This document shows positions 25,662-35,492 of a stretch of DNA of 64,000 nucleotides, one piece after another (within the stretch, counting starts at the first letter, position 1; each line of letters starts with the position of its first letter). Origin of the DNA: Arcticimaribacter sp965277835 (GTDB lineage Bacteria > Bacteroidota > Bacteroidia > Flavobacteriales > Flavobacteriaceae); contig OZ255841.1 of NCBI GenBank assembly GCA_965277835.1, positions 1,550,001 through 1,614,000 of the forward strand. Reading direction: 5' to 3'. The notes beneath the pieces were generated by a model. It ran no database searches and was not told the origin of the DNA. It worked only from the letters and a program-made list of their open reading frames with translations. Position numbers and translations under genes: made by a program.

Positions 25662-28004
25662 ATGAAAACACGAGTATCTCTTTTATTCGGTATTGTTTTT
25701 TTTACCATATCCTGCGATTTCGAAAAAGATTCGTCACAAAAACCAAGCTTAAAAACAGAAGCTATTAAAGGAACTTCTGCGTATTTAAATTCACCTTATA
25801 TAACTGCAGGAAATAGAGTTTATTCTATAGGTAGTCAAAACGGAGGATTCCCAGAAATAGGATGGCATATTAAAAATGAAATGGGAGGTATTTGGAACCA
25901 CCCTATTAAATTAATGGATGGGTTTGATGCTATAATAGGTGTTGAAAACCAATCTTTCCCTCTTAACAATGCTACCGAGTTTATTAATTATCCTTTTAGC
26001 AATAAACATAAATTTTCATTAAAAGAATTTCCTCTAGAAGTTGTTAGAACACAATTTGTTCCTGACGATACCGAAGGGATGATTATTACTTATGAAATTA
26101 TCAACCTAACAGAATTAACAGTTGATACTAAATTCGAGTTTTTAGGAAATATAGATTTAAGACCTACATGGTTAGGAGAACAATCTAATATGATTGACTC
26201 GCAAGATATTTTAGAATTTGATAATATTAATCAAGGGTGGATTGGTAAAGACTCTAAAAACAACTGGTTTTGTATGCTCGGAAGCAATGAAAAGCCCGGT
26301 GCTGTTGGTGAACGAACGTTTTCTTATAACGGTTTGGGTAAAACAGCTGTGCTTATTTATAATTTAAACTTAAAACCAAAAGAACATAAAAAAATAAAAT
26401 TTTATATCGCAGGTTCATATAAAAGTAAAGACGCATTAAAAAAGACTTATCTCTCGTTAACACAAAATGAAGATAATATGTTGTTGTCGAAAAAAAGTCG
26501 ATACAACGCATTAAAAGAACAAAGCAAACTCACTACCCCTGACGAAGATTTTAATAACACATATAAATGGATAAAATATAATTCCGATTGGTTTGTGCGA
26601 TCGGTTCCCGAAATAGGTACAGGTATTGCTGCTGGATATCCCGATTACCCTTGGTGGTTTGGGTGCGATAGCGAATATGCGCTACTAGGTTATCTTGCGA
26701 CAGGACAATTTGACGTTGCAAAAAAAACAATTAAACTTTTAAGCGATTTTTCTCAAAAAACAAACGACAACGGAAGAATAATTCATGAAGTTTCTACAAA
26801 TGGGGTTGTTTACAATAAAGGAAACATTAATGAAACACCACAGTTTGCTAGCCTTGTTTGGAATACCTATTTATGGACAGGAGATAGTGACCTATTAACC
26901 GAATATTTTGACTTAATAAATAAAGGATTGCATTGGCTACTCAATGAAAAAGATACTGACAACAATCTTTTCCCTGAAGGTTCTGGAATGATGGAAATCC
27001 ATGGGCTTGAAAGCGAAATGATAGACGTAGCGTCTTATACTCAAAAAGGTTTTGAAGACACTTCTAAAATTGCCAAAATATTAAACCACGATTCTTTATC
27101 TACTAAATACGCCTCGATAGCAAAACAGCTAAAAAATAAGATTAACACTGTTTTTTGGTCTGAAAAATTTAATTCTTATGCTGATTTTATTGGCACCGAT
27201 AAAGAAACTCTTAAACTTATAGAAGATGCTATTATCCGTGCCGATACGCTAAACAAACCATGGGCAGTAGAAGAGCTTAAGGCAACTAAAGATTATCTTA
27301 TTAAAAATCCTAGTAATGAAGCGCGCCCTTGGGTACTTCATCATAATTGGGTGGTAAACACGCCTTTAGAAATGAATATTGCAGACCCTTCTAAAGCGCA
27401 ATTAGCATTAAAAACAGGACGGCAATTTGTTAATCCTTTTGGGGTTTTTGTAACTGGAATAGACCGCGATGAGTCTGCAGAAAAAGAAGACGGATCATTT
27501 AAAGGGAGTAAGCAATTTTCATATACAGGTGCCGTAATGACATTACCCACGGGAGTATCTGCAATAGCAGAGAACAATTATGGAAATCCTGACCAAGCTC
27601 TTGACTATCTAAAAAGAATGGGTAAGAGTTTTAGTTTTGCACTCCCTGGTAGTATTTATGAAGTTTCTCCCGACTACGGGATGTTTGCACAGGCGTGGAA
27701 TATTTATAGCTATGCTGTGCCTGTAGTACAACAGTTTTTTGGAATAACTCCAAACGCTGCTGAAAAAAAAGTTGTTATAAAACCATTAATGCCAACTTCT
27801 TGGGAAAAAGCATCGCTAGAAAACGTAAAAATAGGTTCAAACTCTATTTCTATTTTTTATAAACAAGATGATGAAGATTTAACGATTGATGTTAGTTCTA
27901 AAAAAGCAAACTGGAATATTACCGTACTACCTCCCAAAGGCTATAAAAAAACAAAAACGATTGCCAATGGTAATGATATAATATATCATTTTGAAAAAAA
28001 ATAA
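25662..28004 (+). CDS. (alpha/alpha)6-barrel glycosidase lipoprotein, debranching-enzyme-like
   Basis: 780 aa. Lipobox FFTISC (Cys18). The N-terminal half is a beta-rich glycoside-hydrolase domain. The C-terminal half (about 290-700) is a six-hairpin glycosidase with PDYPWWFGCDSEYALLG, QTPQ-like TPQFASLVWNTYLWTGD, PEGSGMMEI and SIYEVSPDYGMFAQAWNIYSYAVP. The pattern recalls glycogen-debranching/GH15/GH63-clan proteins. Exact family and substrate cannot be fixed from reading. Acts at the periplasmic or cell surface and is paired with the esterase. Convergent with the acetyltransferase gene 2 bp away. Confidence 0.8.
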   Translation: MKTRVSLLFGIVFFTISCDFEKDSSQKPSLKTEAIKGTSAYLNSPYITAGNRVYSIGSQNGGFPEIGWHIKNEMGGIWNHPIKLMDGFDAIIGVENQSFPLNNATEFINYPFSNKHKFSLKEFPLEVVRTQFVPDDTEGMIITYEIINLTELTVDTKFEFLGNIDLRPTWLGEQSNMIDSQDILEFDNINQGWIGKDSKNNWFCMLGSNEKPGAVGERTFSYNGLGKTAVLIYNLNLKPKEHKKIKFYIAGSYKSKDALKKTYLSLTQNEDNMLLSKKSRYNALKEQSKLTTPDEDFNNTYKWIKYNSDWFVRSVPEIGTGIAAGYPDYPWWFGCDSEYALLGYLATGQFDVAKKTIKLLSDFSQKTNDNGRIIHEVSTNGVVYNKGNINETPQFASLVWNTYLWTGDSDLLTEYFDLINKGLHWLLNEKDTDNNLFPEGSGMMEIHGLESEMIDVASYTQKGFEDTSKIAKILNHDSLSTKYASIAKQLKNKINTVFWSEKFNSYADFIGTDKETLKLIEDAIIRADTLNKPWAVEELKATKDYLIKNPSNEARPWVLHHNWVVNTPLEMNIADPSKAQLALKTGRQFVNPFGVFVTGIDRDESAEKEDGSFKGSKQFSYTGAVMTLPTGVSAIAENNYGNPDQALDYLKRMGKSFSFALPGSIYEVSPDYGMFAQAWNIYSYAVPVVQQFFGITPNAAEKKVVIKPLMPTSWEKASLENVKIGSNSISIFYKQDDEDLTIDVSSKKANWNITVLPPKGYKKTKTIANGNDIIYHFEKK

Positions 28005-28006
28005 TT

Positions 28007-28453
28007 TTACCTTAGAACCATCCCAATATGTGGTATACCATCTTCTAAGTAAGCCTCTCCTGTTGCAGTAAACCCTATTTCGTTATAAAATTTTTGTAAA
28101 TGCTCTTGAGCTGAAATTTTAATCGGTACACCCTTATAGTTTTCTTTAATAAACCGAATTGAATGCTCTACTATTAATTTCCCAATCTTTTTGTTCCTAT
28201 GGTTTGGAGCAACTACTATTCTTCCTATAGAAGCATATTCAGAATAACTATTCCCTTTATCAAAAACACGGGCATATGCTACTATTTCTTTTTCTTGAAA
28301 ACCAATAATATGTATTGCCTTTGGGTCTTTACCATCTATATCTTGGTATATACATTTTTGTTCTACAACAAAGACTTCAGAACGTAAAGCGTATAAATCA
28401 TGTAATTCTTGAGGACTTAGTTCTTCAAAATTTTTACTTAAAAAATAAAGCAT
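28007..28453 (-). CDS. ElaA-like GNAT N-acetyltransferase
   Basis: 148 aa. LYALRSEVFVVEQKCIYQDIDGKDPKA is the ElaA-family N-terminal block, followed by the acetyl-CoA motif GRIVVAPNHRNKKIGKLI and LQKFYNEIGF. Substrate unknown. Its ATG directly abuts the stop codon of rpiB (TAAATG), so the two are co-translated. Confidence 0.88.
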   Translation of the reverse strand: MLYFLSKNFEELSPQELHDLYALRSEVFVVEQKCIYQDIDGKDPKAIHIIGFQEKEIVAYARVFDKGNSYSEYASIGRIVVAPNHRNKKIGKLIVEHSIRFIKENYKGVPIKISAQEHLQKFYNEIGFTATGEAYLEDGIPHIGMVLR

Positions 28454-28885
28454 TTATACACAAGGAATTTTATCTATTCTATTTTGGTGTCTTCCTCCAT
28501 CAAAATCTGTATTAATAAAAACATCTACCATTGCTATCGCTTGCGGAATAGAAATAAATCGTGCAGGTAAACCTAAAATATTAGCGTTGTTATGCTGCCG
28601 AGCTAATGCTACTATTTCTTTGTTCCAACAAAGAGCTGAGCGTATGCCTTGATGTTTATTTGCCGTCATCGAAGCGCCGTTCCCACTACCACAAATAATA
28701 ATTCCTAAATCTGCTTTTTTAGATGTAACATCTTGAGCAACAGGGTGAACAAAGTCAGGGTAATCAACACTTTCGTCTGTGTCTGTTCCATGATTCATTA
28801 CAGTATATCCTTTGCTTTTTAAATACACAATTATTGCATCTTTATACTCAACTCCTGCATGATCATTTCCAATAGAAAAATTCAT
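28454..28885 (-). CDS. rpiB: ribose-5-phosphate isomerase B
   Basis: 143 aa, MNFSIGNDHAGVEYKDAIIVYL, GTDTDESVDYPDFV and the active-site CGSGNGASMTANKHQGIRSALCW. It interconverts ribose-5-phosphate and ribulose-5-phosphate in the pentose phosphate pathway; some relatives act on allose or galactose phosphates. First gene of a two-gene unit with the ElaA-like gene. Confidence 0.95.
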   Translation of the reverse strand: MNFSIGNDHAGVEYKDAIIVYLKSKGYTVMNHGTDTDESVDYPDFVHPVAQDVTSKKADLGIIICGSGNGASMTANKHQGIRSALCWNKEIVALARQHNNANILGLPARFISIPQAIAMVDVFINTDFDGGRHQNRIDKIPCV

Positions 28886-29341
28886 ATTTATATTTTTTTA
28901 TAAATGTAAAAAACCTAACATTTCTGTTTATAAACAATGACGGTTATTTAATGCTTTGTTAATAATTTATCATAAAATAAATTATGTTTTTATCATCTAT
29001 TTTATAGGTATAGAACAATTCTATTATTCAAAAAATATTACCAAATAAAAATAAAAAAATATTAATACTAATACTGTGCTTTATCAACACTATTTTTTTA
29101 AAAAAGAGAGGTAATTTATTATCATTTTAAAATATTAACTAATGTTTATAAGATAGATAATTTATTATAAATAAAGCTCTTAACTTTAAAAAAATCATCT
29201 CATAAATATTAATAAACTAGTTTTTATTTAACAGTAAAATGAAATGGATAAAAAATATACCTCTATTAACAAACAATAATAATAGACATTTTTCATTTTA
29301 AAAAAATTATAATAGTATTTTATATTGTTTATAATAAAGTA
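28886..29341. other. AT-rich intergenic region between rpiB and rnr
   Basis: 456 bp of very high AT content between divergent genes. It contains the rpiB control region (TACATTTA near 28900 on the minus strand, one base off the -7 consensus) and one DnaA-box-like TTATCAACA (29081-29089, one mismatch to TTATCCACA). No ORF of note, no tRNA and no ordered repeat was seen. Confidence 0.5.
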
Positions 29342-29370
29342 TTGAACTAATTTTTAATAGAGTAATTTTG
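29342..29370 (+). promoter_or_regulatory. rnr promoter, start codon only 4 nt downstream
   Basis: TTG (29342-29344) and a perfect TAATTTTG (29363-29370) are 18 nt apart. The ATG begins at 29375, so transcription would start at or within the initiation codon, predicting a leaderless mRNA. Confidence 0.6.
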
Positions 29371-29374
29371 TAAC

Positions 29375-31525
29375 ATGTTAAAACAAAAAAGAAAAAGCTT
29401 TTTAAAAAAGGAATTAATACATCATTTTCAAAATAATCCAAAGAAAGAATATAACTATAAACAAATCGCATTTAGCCTTAATATTAGTAGTACTGATGAT
29501 AAAAAAAGAATTACTAAAGAATTAAATAAATTAGCTAATGAGGGTATAATTGATAGTCTATCTAAAGGGAAATATAAATTTAAGAAATCTAATAAAGAAC
29601 ATTATAAAGGAACTTTTTTATTACAATCCATTAAACAGGGTTTTGTTTTTTATAAAGAATTAGATAAAAATATAGTAATTAACAGAGCTAGTTTTAATAA
29701 AGCTTTTCACGAAGACCTTGTTGAAGTACGTATTACAAGAAAAAGAAAAGACATTTTCGAAGGAGAAATAGTACGTGTTTTAGAGCATAAAAAGAAGCTA
29801 TTTGTAGGAATTCTAAAAATAGAAAATGATATTGCTTTTGTACTTATACGGAAAAGGGATATATCTATAGATTTTTTTATAGATAAAAAGCAATTGACAG
29901 GATATAGTAATGGAGATAAAGTTTTAGTAGAATATAAAGATTGGACAGAAAGAGGAGAATGTCCATCAGGAGTTTTAATAAAATCGTTTGGAAGGAAAGG
30001 TCAAATAAACACAGAATTACAAGCTCTTTTATCTGATTATAATTTGCCTTTATGTTTTCCAGATGAAGTTGAAGCAGCAGCGAGAAATATAGATCAGACT
30101 ATAAGTTTAAAAGAAATTAAAAAAAGGAAAGATTTTAGGGATACGCTTACTTTTACTATAGACCCTAAAACAGCAAAAGATTTTGATGATGCTATCTCCT
30201 TTAAAATAATAGATGAAAATCTTTTTGAAATAGGGATTCATATTGCTGATGCGTCTCATTATGTTCAACCTAATAGTGTTTTAGACAAAGAAGCATATAA
30301 ACGAGGTACGTCAATTTATTTAGTAGATGGTGTAATACCTATGCTACCAGAAACCCTTTCTAATAATGTATGTTCTCTTAATCCGCATGAAGATAAATAT
30401 ACATTTTCGGCTGTTTTTGAAATAGATTTAAAAGGAGAAATTAAAAATGAATGGTTTGGAAAAACAGTAATTCATTCGGATCATCGATTTGCATATGAAG
30501 AAGCACAAGAATTAATAGAAACAAAGAAAGCTATTGTTTCAAAGGCTACATCTTTAATAAACAAATCATATTCTGTTTCAAATAAAGTTTTATCAGCAAT
30601 TTTAGAGCTTAATAGAATTGCTAAGATTTTGCGAGCCAAAAGAATGGAACAAGGCGCGTTGTCTTTTGATAGAGAAGAAGTTAGTTTTAATTTAAAAGAC
30701 GACAATACTCCAGAAAGTATATACTTTAAAAGGTCAGAAGATGCTAATAAGTTAATAGAAGAGTTTATGTTATTAGCAAATAAACGAGTGGCAACTTTTA
30801 TAGGTAAAAGAAAAAATCCATTACCGTTTATTTATAGAATACACGATAAACCAGATAATGATAAACTAAGAAACTTACAGACACTAGTTTCAAACTTTGG
30901 ATATAAGCTAAATTTAAAAGAAACAAACATAAATAAATCGCTTAATAAATTATTGCTAAGTATAAAAGGAACGGAAGAACAAAACTTGATTAACACTCTT
31001 GTAATCCGTTGTATGTCTAAAGCTGAATACAAAGTGGATAATATTGGACATTATGGGTTAAGTTTTGATTTTTATTCACATTTCACCTCTCCTATTCGTA
31101 GATATCCAGATATAATGGTTCATCGTTTATTGGAACACTATTTGGCAAAACAAAAAACGGACGACAACTTAGCAGAGATATGTATTCATACGTCTCAAAG
31201 AGAGCAACTAGCAACTAAGGTAGAGCGTGATAGCATAAAACTTATGCAGATTAAATTTATGGAAAATAAAATTGGCGAAGTTTTTGATGGTGTTATTTCT
31301 GGTGTAACCGAAAGAGGAATTTATGTTGAACTTATTGAAAATAAATGCGAAGGAATGATTCTTGTTAAAAATATTTTAGGAGACTATTTTGTTTTTGATG
31401 AGAAGAACTATGCTTTAATTGGAAAAAGAACAAAAAGAAAATATCAATTAGGAAGTCCAATAAAAATAAGTGTATCAAAAGCAGATTTGAATAAACGTCA
31501 TTTAGACTTTAAATTAGAAGAATAA
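29375..31525 (+). CDS. rnr: ribonuclease R (RNB-family 3'-5' exoribonuclease)
   Basis: 716 aa. An N-terminal winged-helix region (about 10-65) is followed by cold-shock OB domains. The RNB catalytic domain has TFTIDPKTAKDFDDAISF with the metal-binding Asp cluster (near 265-280), then IHIADASHYV and YSHFTSPIRRYPDIMVHR. A C-terminal S1 domain (about 630-716: GEVFDGVISGVTERGIYVEL) completes it. It degrades structured RNA. No alternative start exists near the N-terminus, so the extremely short leader is real if the promoter is. Confidence 0.96.
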   Translation: MLKQKRKSFLKKELIHHFQNNPKKEYNYKQIAFSLNISSTDDKKRITKELNKLANEGIIDSLSKGKYKFKKSNKEHYKGTFLLQSIKQGFVFYKELDKNIVINRASFNKAFHEDLVEVRITRKRKDIFEGEIVRVLEHKKKLFVGILKIENDIAFVLIRKRDISIDFFIDKKQLTGYSNGDKVLVEYKDWTERGECPSGVLIKSFGRKGQINTELQALLSDYNLPLCFPDEVEAAARNIDQTISLKEIKKRKDFRDTLTFTIDPKTAKDFDDAISFKIIDENLFEIGIHIADASHYVQPNSVLDKEAYKRGTSIYLVDGVIPMLPETLSNNVCSLNPHEDKYTFSAVFEIDLKGEIKNEWFGKTVIHSDHRFAYEEAQELIETKKAIVSKATSLINKSYSVSNKVLSAILELNRIAKILRAKRMEQGALSFDREEVSFNLKDDNTPESIYFKRSEDANKLIEEFMLLANKRVATFIGKRKNPLPFIYRIHDKPDNDKLRNLQTLVSNFGYKLNLKETNINKSLNKLLLSIKGTEEQNLINTLVIRCMSKAEYKVDNIGHYGLSFDFYSHFTSPIRRYPDIMVHRLLEHYLAKQKTDDNLAEICIHTSQREQLATKVERDSIKLMQIKFMENKIGEVFDGVISGVTERGIYVELIENKCEGMILVKNILGDYFVFDEKNYALIGKRTKRKYQLGSPIKISVSKADLNKRHLDFKLEE

Positions 31526-31559
31526 AAACAATATTTTTATAACGTTAAATTAATATTTT

Positions 31560-32279
31560 ATGAAATTAAACTTTATTTTACTTTCACTTTTTTTAAGCTC
31601 TTTCATGGTAGCTCAAAACGTACAGGATAGTATTCCAAGTGCTCCGAAGAGAATATCAAAAGGAAAAACGATAAGTATAAGTCCTTTTATGGGGCTTAAG
31701 TTATATTCGGGTATTCAGGTTAAATTGATTCCTTCTACGGAAAACAAATTAGTAATATTTGGAGAAAACACCGAGAATGTAGTAACCACTTTGAAAAAAG
31801 ATGTTTTACGAATAAAACATTCTTTAGATCAATTGTTTAATTCTAAGAATACGTATATAGAATTATATTTTTCAGGCCCTTTAGATTTAATTCATAGCTA
31901 CCAAGGCTCAATAATAGAATCTGAAGGGAAGATATCTACTGTCAGCATTGAGCTTAAAGCACACGAGGGCTCAAAGATAGATTTAGAAATAGACGCTGAA
32001 AAAATAACATCTTCTGTAAATACAGGGGCATCATTAATTCTTTCAGGAGAAACAGTTAATCATGAACTTAAAATATTAGGCGGCGGCGTATGCGAGTCAG
32101 AAACTCTTAAAACAAAACAAACTACGGCTAAGGTAACAGCAGGAGGGGTTGCATATTTACACGCGTCTGATTTGCTTGAAGCCACGGTCAATGTTGGAGG
32201 AATTGTACGTATACACGGAAGCCCAACAAAATTGATTAAGAGAAAAAGAATAGGGGGTACAATTAAAGAAATGGATTAA
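31560..32279 (+). CDS. secreted GIN-domain (DUF2807) protein
   Basis: 239 aa with a signal peptide (MKLNFILLSLFLSSFMVAQ). The rest is the beta-helix-like head-GIN/DUF2807 repeat region (FMGLKLYSGIQVKLIPS, IELKAHEGSKIDLEIDAE, GASLILSGETVNHELKILGGG). This is common in Bacteroidota as a surface or periplasmic protein of unknown function, usually linked to cell-envelope or adhesin-like roles. Follows rnr by 34 nt, possibly read through from it, and ends in a strong terminator. Confidence 0.87.
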   Translation: MKLNFILLSLFLSSFMVAQNVQDSIPSAPKRISKGKTISISPFMGLKLYSGIQVKLIPSTENKLVIFGENTENVVTTLKKDVLRIKHSLDQLFNSKNTYIELYFSGPLDLIHSYQGSIIESEGKISTVSIELKAHEGSKIDLEIDAEKITSSVNTGASLILSGETVNHELKILGGGVCESETLKTKQTTAKVTAGGVAYLHASDLLEATVNVGGIVRIHGSPTKLIKRKRIGGTIKEMD

Positions 32280-32308
32280 AAAAACCCGCAAGATTTACGG
32301 GTTTTTAT
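32278..32308. terminator. bidirectional terminator between the GIN gene and tRNA-Cys
   Basis: AAAAACCCG / CGGGTTTTT around a 9-nt loop, with T-tracts on both strands. It ends the GIN gene (+) and the folB-tRNA transcript (-). Confidence 0.85.
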
Positions 32309-32310
32309 TG

Positions 32311-32381
32311 AGGCATCGAGCGGGTTCGAACCGCTGTACGAGCTTTTGCAGAGCCCTGCCTAGCCACTCGGCCACGATGCC
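32311..32381 (-). tRNA. tRNA-Cys (GCA)
   Basis: On the minus strand a full cloverleaf: acceptor GGCATCG/CGATGCC, D-arm GGCCGAGTGGCTAGGC region, anticodon loop CTGCAAA giving GCA, T-arm with GGTTCGAACC, and discriminator U73, the cysteine identity base. CCA is not encoded. It lies 30 bp downstream of folB on the same strand, so it may be processed from that transcript. Confidence 0.96.
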
Positions 32382-32411
32382 AATATTGAGAGTACTAAGA
32401 TAAATGTTTTT

Positions 32412-32777
32412 TTAATAGTTTTCTCTTTTTCCTTTTAGCATTACGCTAACTTCATCGGTTTCGCCTCCTATTGGAGGGTTTATTTTTGCTACGCTTACTG
32501 ATACAGCATCTACTTTAGGGTATTCAATCATTATAGCATCAACAATTCTTTGAGCAACAACCTCTAATAGTTTTGCACGTATATTCATTTCTCTCTTTAC
32601 AATAGAATGAATAAGCACGTAGTCAATAGTGTCTTTAAGATTATCACTTTTTGAAGGCTTAACAAGATTGGCTTTAAGCTTAACATTTACTAAATAATCA
32701 CTACCTATTTTTGCTTCTTCTTCTAGGCAACCATGATTACAATATAGTTTTATGTTTTTTATCTTAATGACTCCCAT
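32412..32777 (-). CDS. folB: dihydroneopterin aldolase
   Basis: 121 aa, MGVIKIKNIKLYCNHGCLEEEAKIG with the conserved HG, DTIDYVLIH (substrate Glu/Tyr region), LLEVVAQRIVDAI and the C-terminal KINPPIGGETDEVSVML with the catalytic Lys. It converts dihydroneopterin to hydroxymethyl-dihydropterin in folate synthesis. Same strand as the following tRNA-Cys. Confidence 0.94.
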   Translation of the reverse strand: MGVIKIKNIKLYCNHGCLEEEAKIGSDYLVNVKLKANLVKPSKSDNLKDTIDYVLIHSIVKREMNIRAKLLEVVAQRIVDAIMIEYPKVDAVSVSVAKINPPIGGETDEVSVMLKGKRENY

Positions 32778-32841
32778 ATTTTTATTTTGGGCAAATATAT
32801 AAAAGAGGAATTAATAATGATTTTAACTTTTTGCTTTTAGG

Positions 32842-32849
32842 TATCTTTG
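32842..32849 (+). promoter_or_regulatory. -7 box of glnS
   Basis: TATCTTTG lies 13 nt before the ATG at 32863, giving a leader of only about 6 nt. Confidence 0.5.
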
Positions 32850-32862
32850 TCAAAAATTTTAT

Positions 32863-34542
32863 ATGTCTCAAAAAACGGAATCATTGCATTTTATAGAACA
32901 ACTTATTAATGCTGATTTAGAAGAAGGCTTTTCTTCTAAAAATTTGCGTTTTCGCTTTCCTCCAGAGCCTAATGGATATTTGCATATTGGTCATGTAAAA
33001 GCGATTGCACTAAATTTTAATTTGGGAGAACGTTATAACGCTCCAGTAAACCTTCGTTTTGATGATACAAACCCAGTTAAAGAAAGCGTAGAGTATGTCA
33101 ACGCAATAAAAAGTGATATAGAATGGTTAGGGTATAAATGGGCTGAGGAACGTTATGCTTCAGATTATTTTGACCAGTTATTTGCTTGGGCAAAAGAATT
33201 AATATTGAACGGGAAAGCCTATGTAGATGGGCAAAAATCGGAGGATATTGCAATTCAAAAGGGAACACCTACGCAAGCAGGGGTACCTAGCCCGTTTAGA
33301 GACACTACCCCCGAAGAGAACCTTAAACTATTTGAAGAAATGGCAGAAGGTAAGTATGATGAAGGGAAATATGTTCTTCGAGCAAAAATAGATATGAGCT
33401 CTCCTAATATGCTAATGCGAGACCCTGTTATATATAGAATTTTAAAAAAAGAGCATCATAGAACAGGAGCTAAATGGTGTGTTTATCCAATGTACGATTG
33501 GACACATGGAGAGTCAGATTATATCGAAGGTATTTCACACTCTTTATGTACACTAGAGTTTAAACCTCACAGAGACCTTTATGAATGGTTTTTAAAGGAA
33601 TTAACACCTTCTTTGAGCCATCACTACCCCAAACAGAGAGAGTTTGCTAGATTGAACCTGTCTTATACTGTTACGAGTAAACGAAAGTTAGCGCATTTAA
33701 TAGAAAAAGATATTGTTTTTGGGTGGGACGACCCAAGAATGCCTACTATATCGGGATTGCGAAGAAGAGGATATACACCAGAAGCTATTCGAAATTTTAT
33801 TAATTCAGTGGGCGTTTCTAAGCGAGAAAATGTGATAGACGTGTCTTTACTTGAGTTTTGTGTTCGCGAGGACTTGAATAAAAAAGCACCAAGGATAATG
33901 GCTGTTTTAGATCCTATTAAATTAGTTATTACTAATTATCCGGAGAATAGCATAGAAGAACTCGAAGCAGAGAATAACCCTGAGGACGACACACAAGGCA
34001 CAAGAAAGATACCGTTTTCTAAGCATCTTTTTATTGAGCGCGAGGATTTTAAAGAAGAAGCAAACCGTAAATACTTCCGCCTTACGATAGGTAAAGAAGT
34101 ACGTCTTAAAAATGCGTATATAATTAAAGGCGAGTCTGTTGTAAAAGATTCAGAAGGGAATATAACAGAGGTTCATTGTACTTATGATCAAGACACCAAA
34201 AGCGGCTCAGGCTCCGAGGCAAGTAAACGGAAAGTAAAAGGGACTATTCATTGGGTTAGCCAAGAAACAGCTGTATCAGCTCAAGTTAATATTTATGATA
34301 GACTGTTTACAGATGAAAGCCCAGACCAACATAAAGACACTGATTTTATAGAGTTTGTTAATGAGACGTCGCTAACGATAGTTAATGCACAAGTTGAACC
34401 TTCTGTAATAGATTTATTACCAGGGACAAATGTTCAATTTCAGCGAATGGGTTATTTTGTTGTTGATATAAAATCGGAACCTAATCAACTAATTTTTAAT
34501 AAAACAGTTGGTTTACGAGATACTTGGGCTAAAAAGAATTGA
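32863..34542 (+). CDS. glnS: glutaminyl-tRNA synthetase
   Basis: 559 aa class I synthetase. RFPPEPNGYLHIGHVKAI contains the HIGH motif (near 42-45), RFDDTNP the GlnRS signature, and VTSKRKLAHLI the KMSKS-equivalent (near 270). C-terminal anticodon-binding beta barrels follow. Having GlnRS implies direct charging of tRNA-Gln beside GltX. Ends 3 bp before the convergent SPFH gene. Confidence 0.97.
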   Translation: MSQKTESLHFIEQLINADLEEGFSSKNLRFRFPPEPNGYLHIGHVKAIALNFNLGERYNAPVNLRFDDTNPVKESVEYVNAIKSDIEWLGYKWAEERYASDYFDQLFAWAKELILNGKAYVDGQKSEDIAIQKGTPTQAGVPSPFRDTTPEENLKLFEEMAEGKYDEGKYVLRAKIDMSSPNMLMRDPVIYRILKKEHHRTGAKWCVYPMYDWTHGESDYIEGISHSLCTLEFKPHRDLYEWFLKELTPSLSHHYPKQREFARLNLSYTVTSKRKLAHLIEKDIVFGWDDPRMPTISGLRRRGYTPEAIRNFINSVGVSKRENVIDVSLLEFCVREDLNKKAPRIMAVLDPIKLVITNYPENSIEELEAENNPEDDTQGTRKIPFSKHLFIEREDFKEEANRKYFRLTIGKEVRLKNAYIIKGESVVKDSEGNITEVHCTYDQDTKSGSGSEASKRKVKGTIHWVSQETAVSAQVNIYDRLFTDESPDQHKDTDFIEFVNETSLTIVNAQVEPSVIDLLPGTNVQFQRMGYFVVDIKSEPNQLIFNKTVGLRDTWAKKN

Positions 34543-34545
34543 TTT

Positions 34546-35481
34546 TTATTTTCCCTTTTTATTTTCTTTTTCGTCGTTATATTTTTTCATCGCCTCTCCT
34601 ATTTGGTTACTTGCCGTAAACGAGGCTACCATGTTGTTTAACATATCACTTCCTGCTTGTGGAGAATTGGGTAGTAAAATTAAATTACTGTTTGTTTCTT
34701 CTCCAATAGATTGTAGGGTATCGTAATGTTGTGTTACAACAATTAGAGCAGAGGCTTCTTGTGAGTTAATACCCACACCATTTAAGACATCTACAGACTC
34801 TTCTAGCCCTCTTGCAATCTCTCTTCTTTGGTCAGCAATTCCTTGCCCTTGTAAACGTTTGCTTTCAGCTTCGGCTTTGGCTTTCTCTACAATTAAAATT
34901 CTTGCGGCATCTCCTTCATATTGAGCAGCAACTTTTTCGCGTTCAGCAGCATTAATTCTGTTCATTGCCTCTTTAACTTGAGCGTCTGGGTCAATATCAG
35001 TTACCAATGCTTTTATAATATCATAGCCATAATTTGCCATAGCATCGTTGAGTTCTCTTTTTACAGCAATTGCAATATCATCTTTCTTTTCAAAAACATC
35101 ATCTAGTTTCATTTTTGGCACTTCTGCTCGAACCACGTCAAACACATAAGAGGTTATTTGATCCTGAGGGAAGTCTAGCTTATAGAACGCATCGTATACA
35201 CTTCCTGGAACCACTTTATATTGGACAGAGACTTTTAGTTTAACAAATACATCGTCTTTTGTTTTGGTTTCTACAATTACATCTAATTGAAGTATTTTAA
35301 GGCTTACGCGCCCCGCTATTTTATCTATTAAAGGAATTTTGATTTGTAGTCCAGAGTGTCGAATTGAGGTAAATTTTCCGAAACGTTCAACAATTGCTGC
35401 GGTTTGTTGTTTAACAACAAAAAGCCCCGATAGGATAAGTATTAGGGCAAAGAAAATAAGGATATATGCAAGTATGCTCAT
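34546..35481 (-). CDS. SPFH/band-7 domain protein (stomatin/QmcA-like)
   Basis: 311 aa. An N-terminal membrane helix (about 3-22) is followed by the band-7 domain (FVVKQQTAAIVERFGKFTSIRHSGLQIKIPLIDKI) and a coiled-coil region rich in Ala/Glu (AKAEAESKRLQGQG). These proteins form oligomeric rings or scaffolds in membrane microdomains and modulate proteases such as FtsH. Lies 11 nt downstream of gltX, probably co-transcribed. No NfeD gene is adjacent. Confidence 0.88.
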   Translation of the reverse strand: MSILAYILIFFALILILSGLFVVKQQTAAIVERFGKFTSIRHSGLQIKIPLIDKIAGRVSLKILQLDVIVETKTKDDVFVKLKVSVQYKVVPGSVYDAFYKLDFPQDQITSYVFDVVRAEVPKMKLDDVFEKKDDIAIAVKRELNDAMANYGYDIIKALVTDIDPDAQVKEAMNRINAAEREKVAAQYEGDAARILIVEKAKAEAESKRLQGQGIADQRREIARGLEESVDVLNGVGINSQEASALIVVTQHYDTLQSIGEETNSNLILLPNSPQAGSDMLNNMVASFTASNQIGEAMKKYNDEKENKKGK

Positions 35482-35492
35482 GGCTATAAGGA

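Noticed and set aside
29081..29089. DnaA-box-like TTATCAACA in the rpiB-rnr gap, possible oriC
   Set aside because: Only one imperfect box was seen, with no cluster; AT-richness alone is not enough to call an origin.
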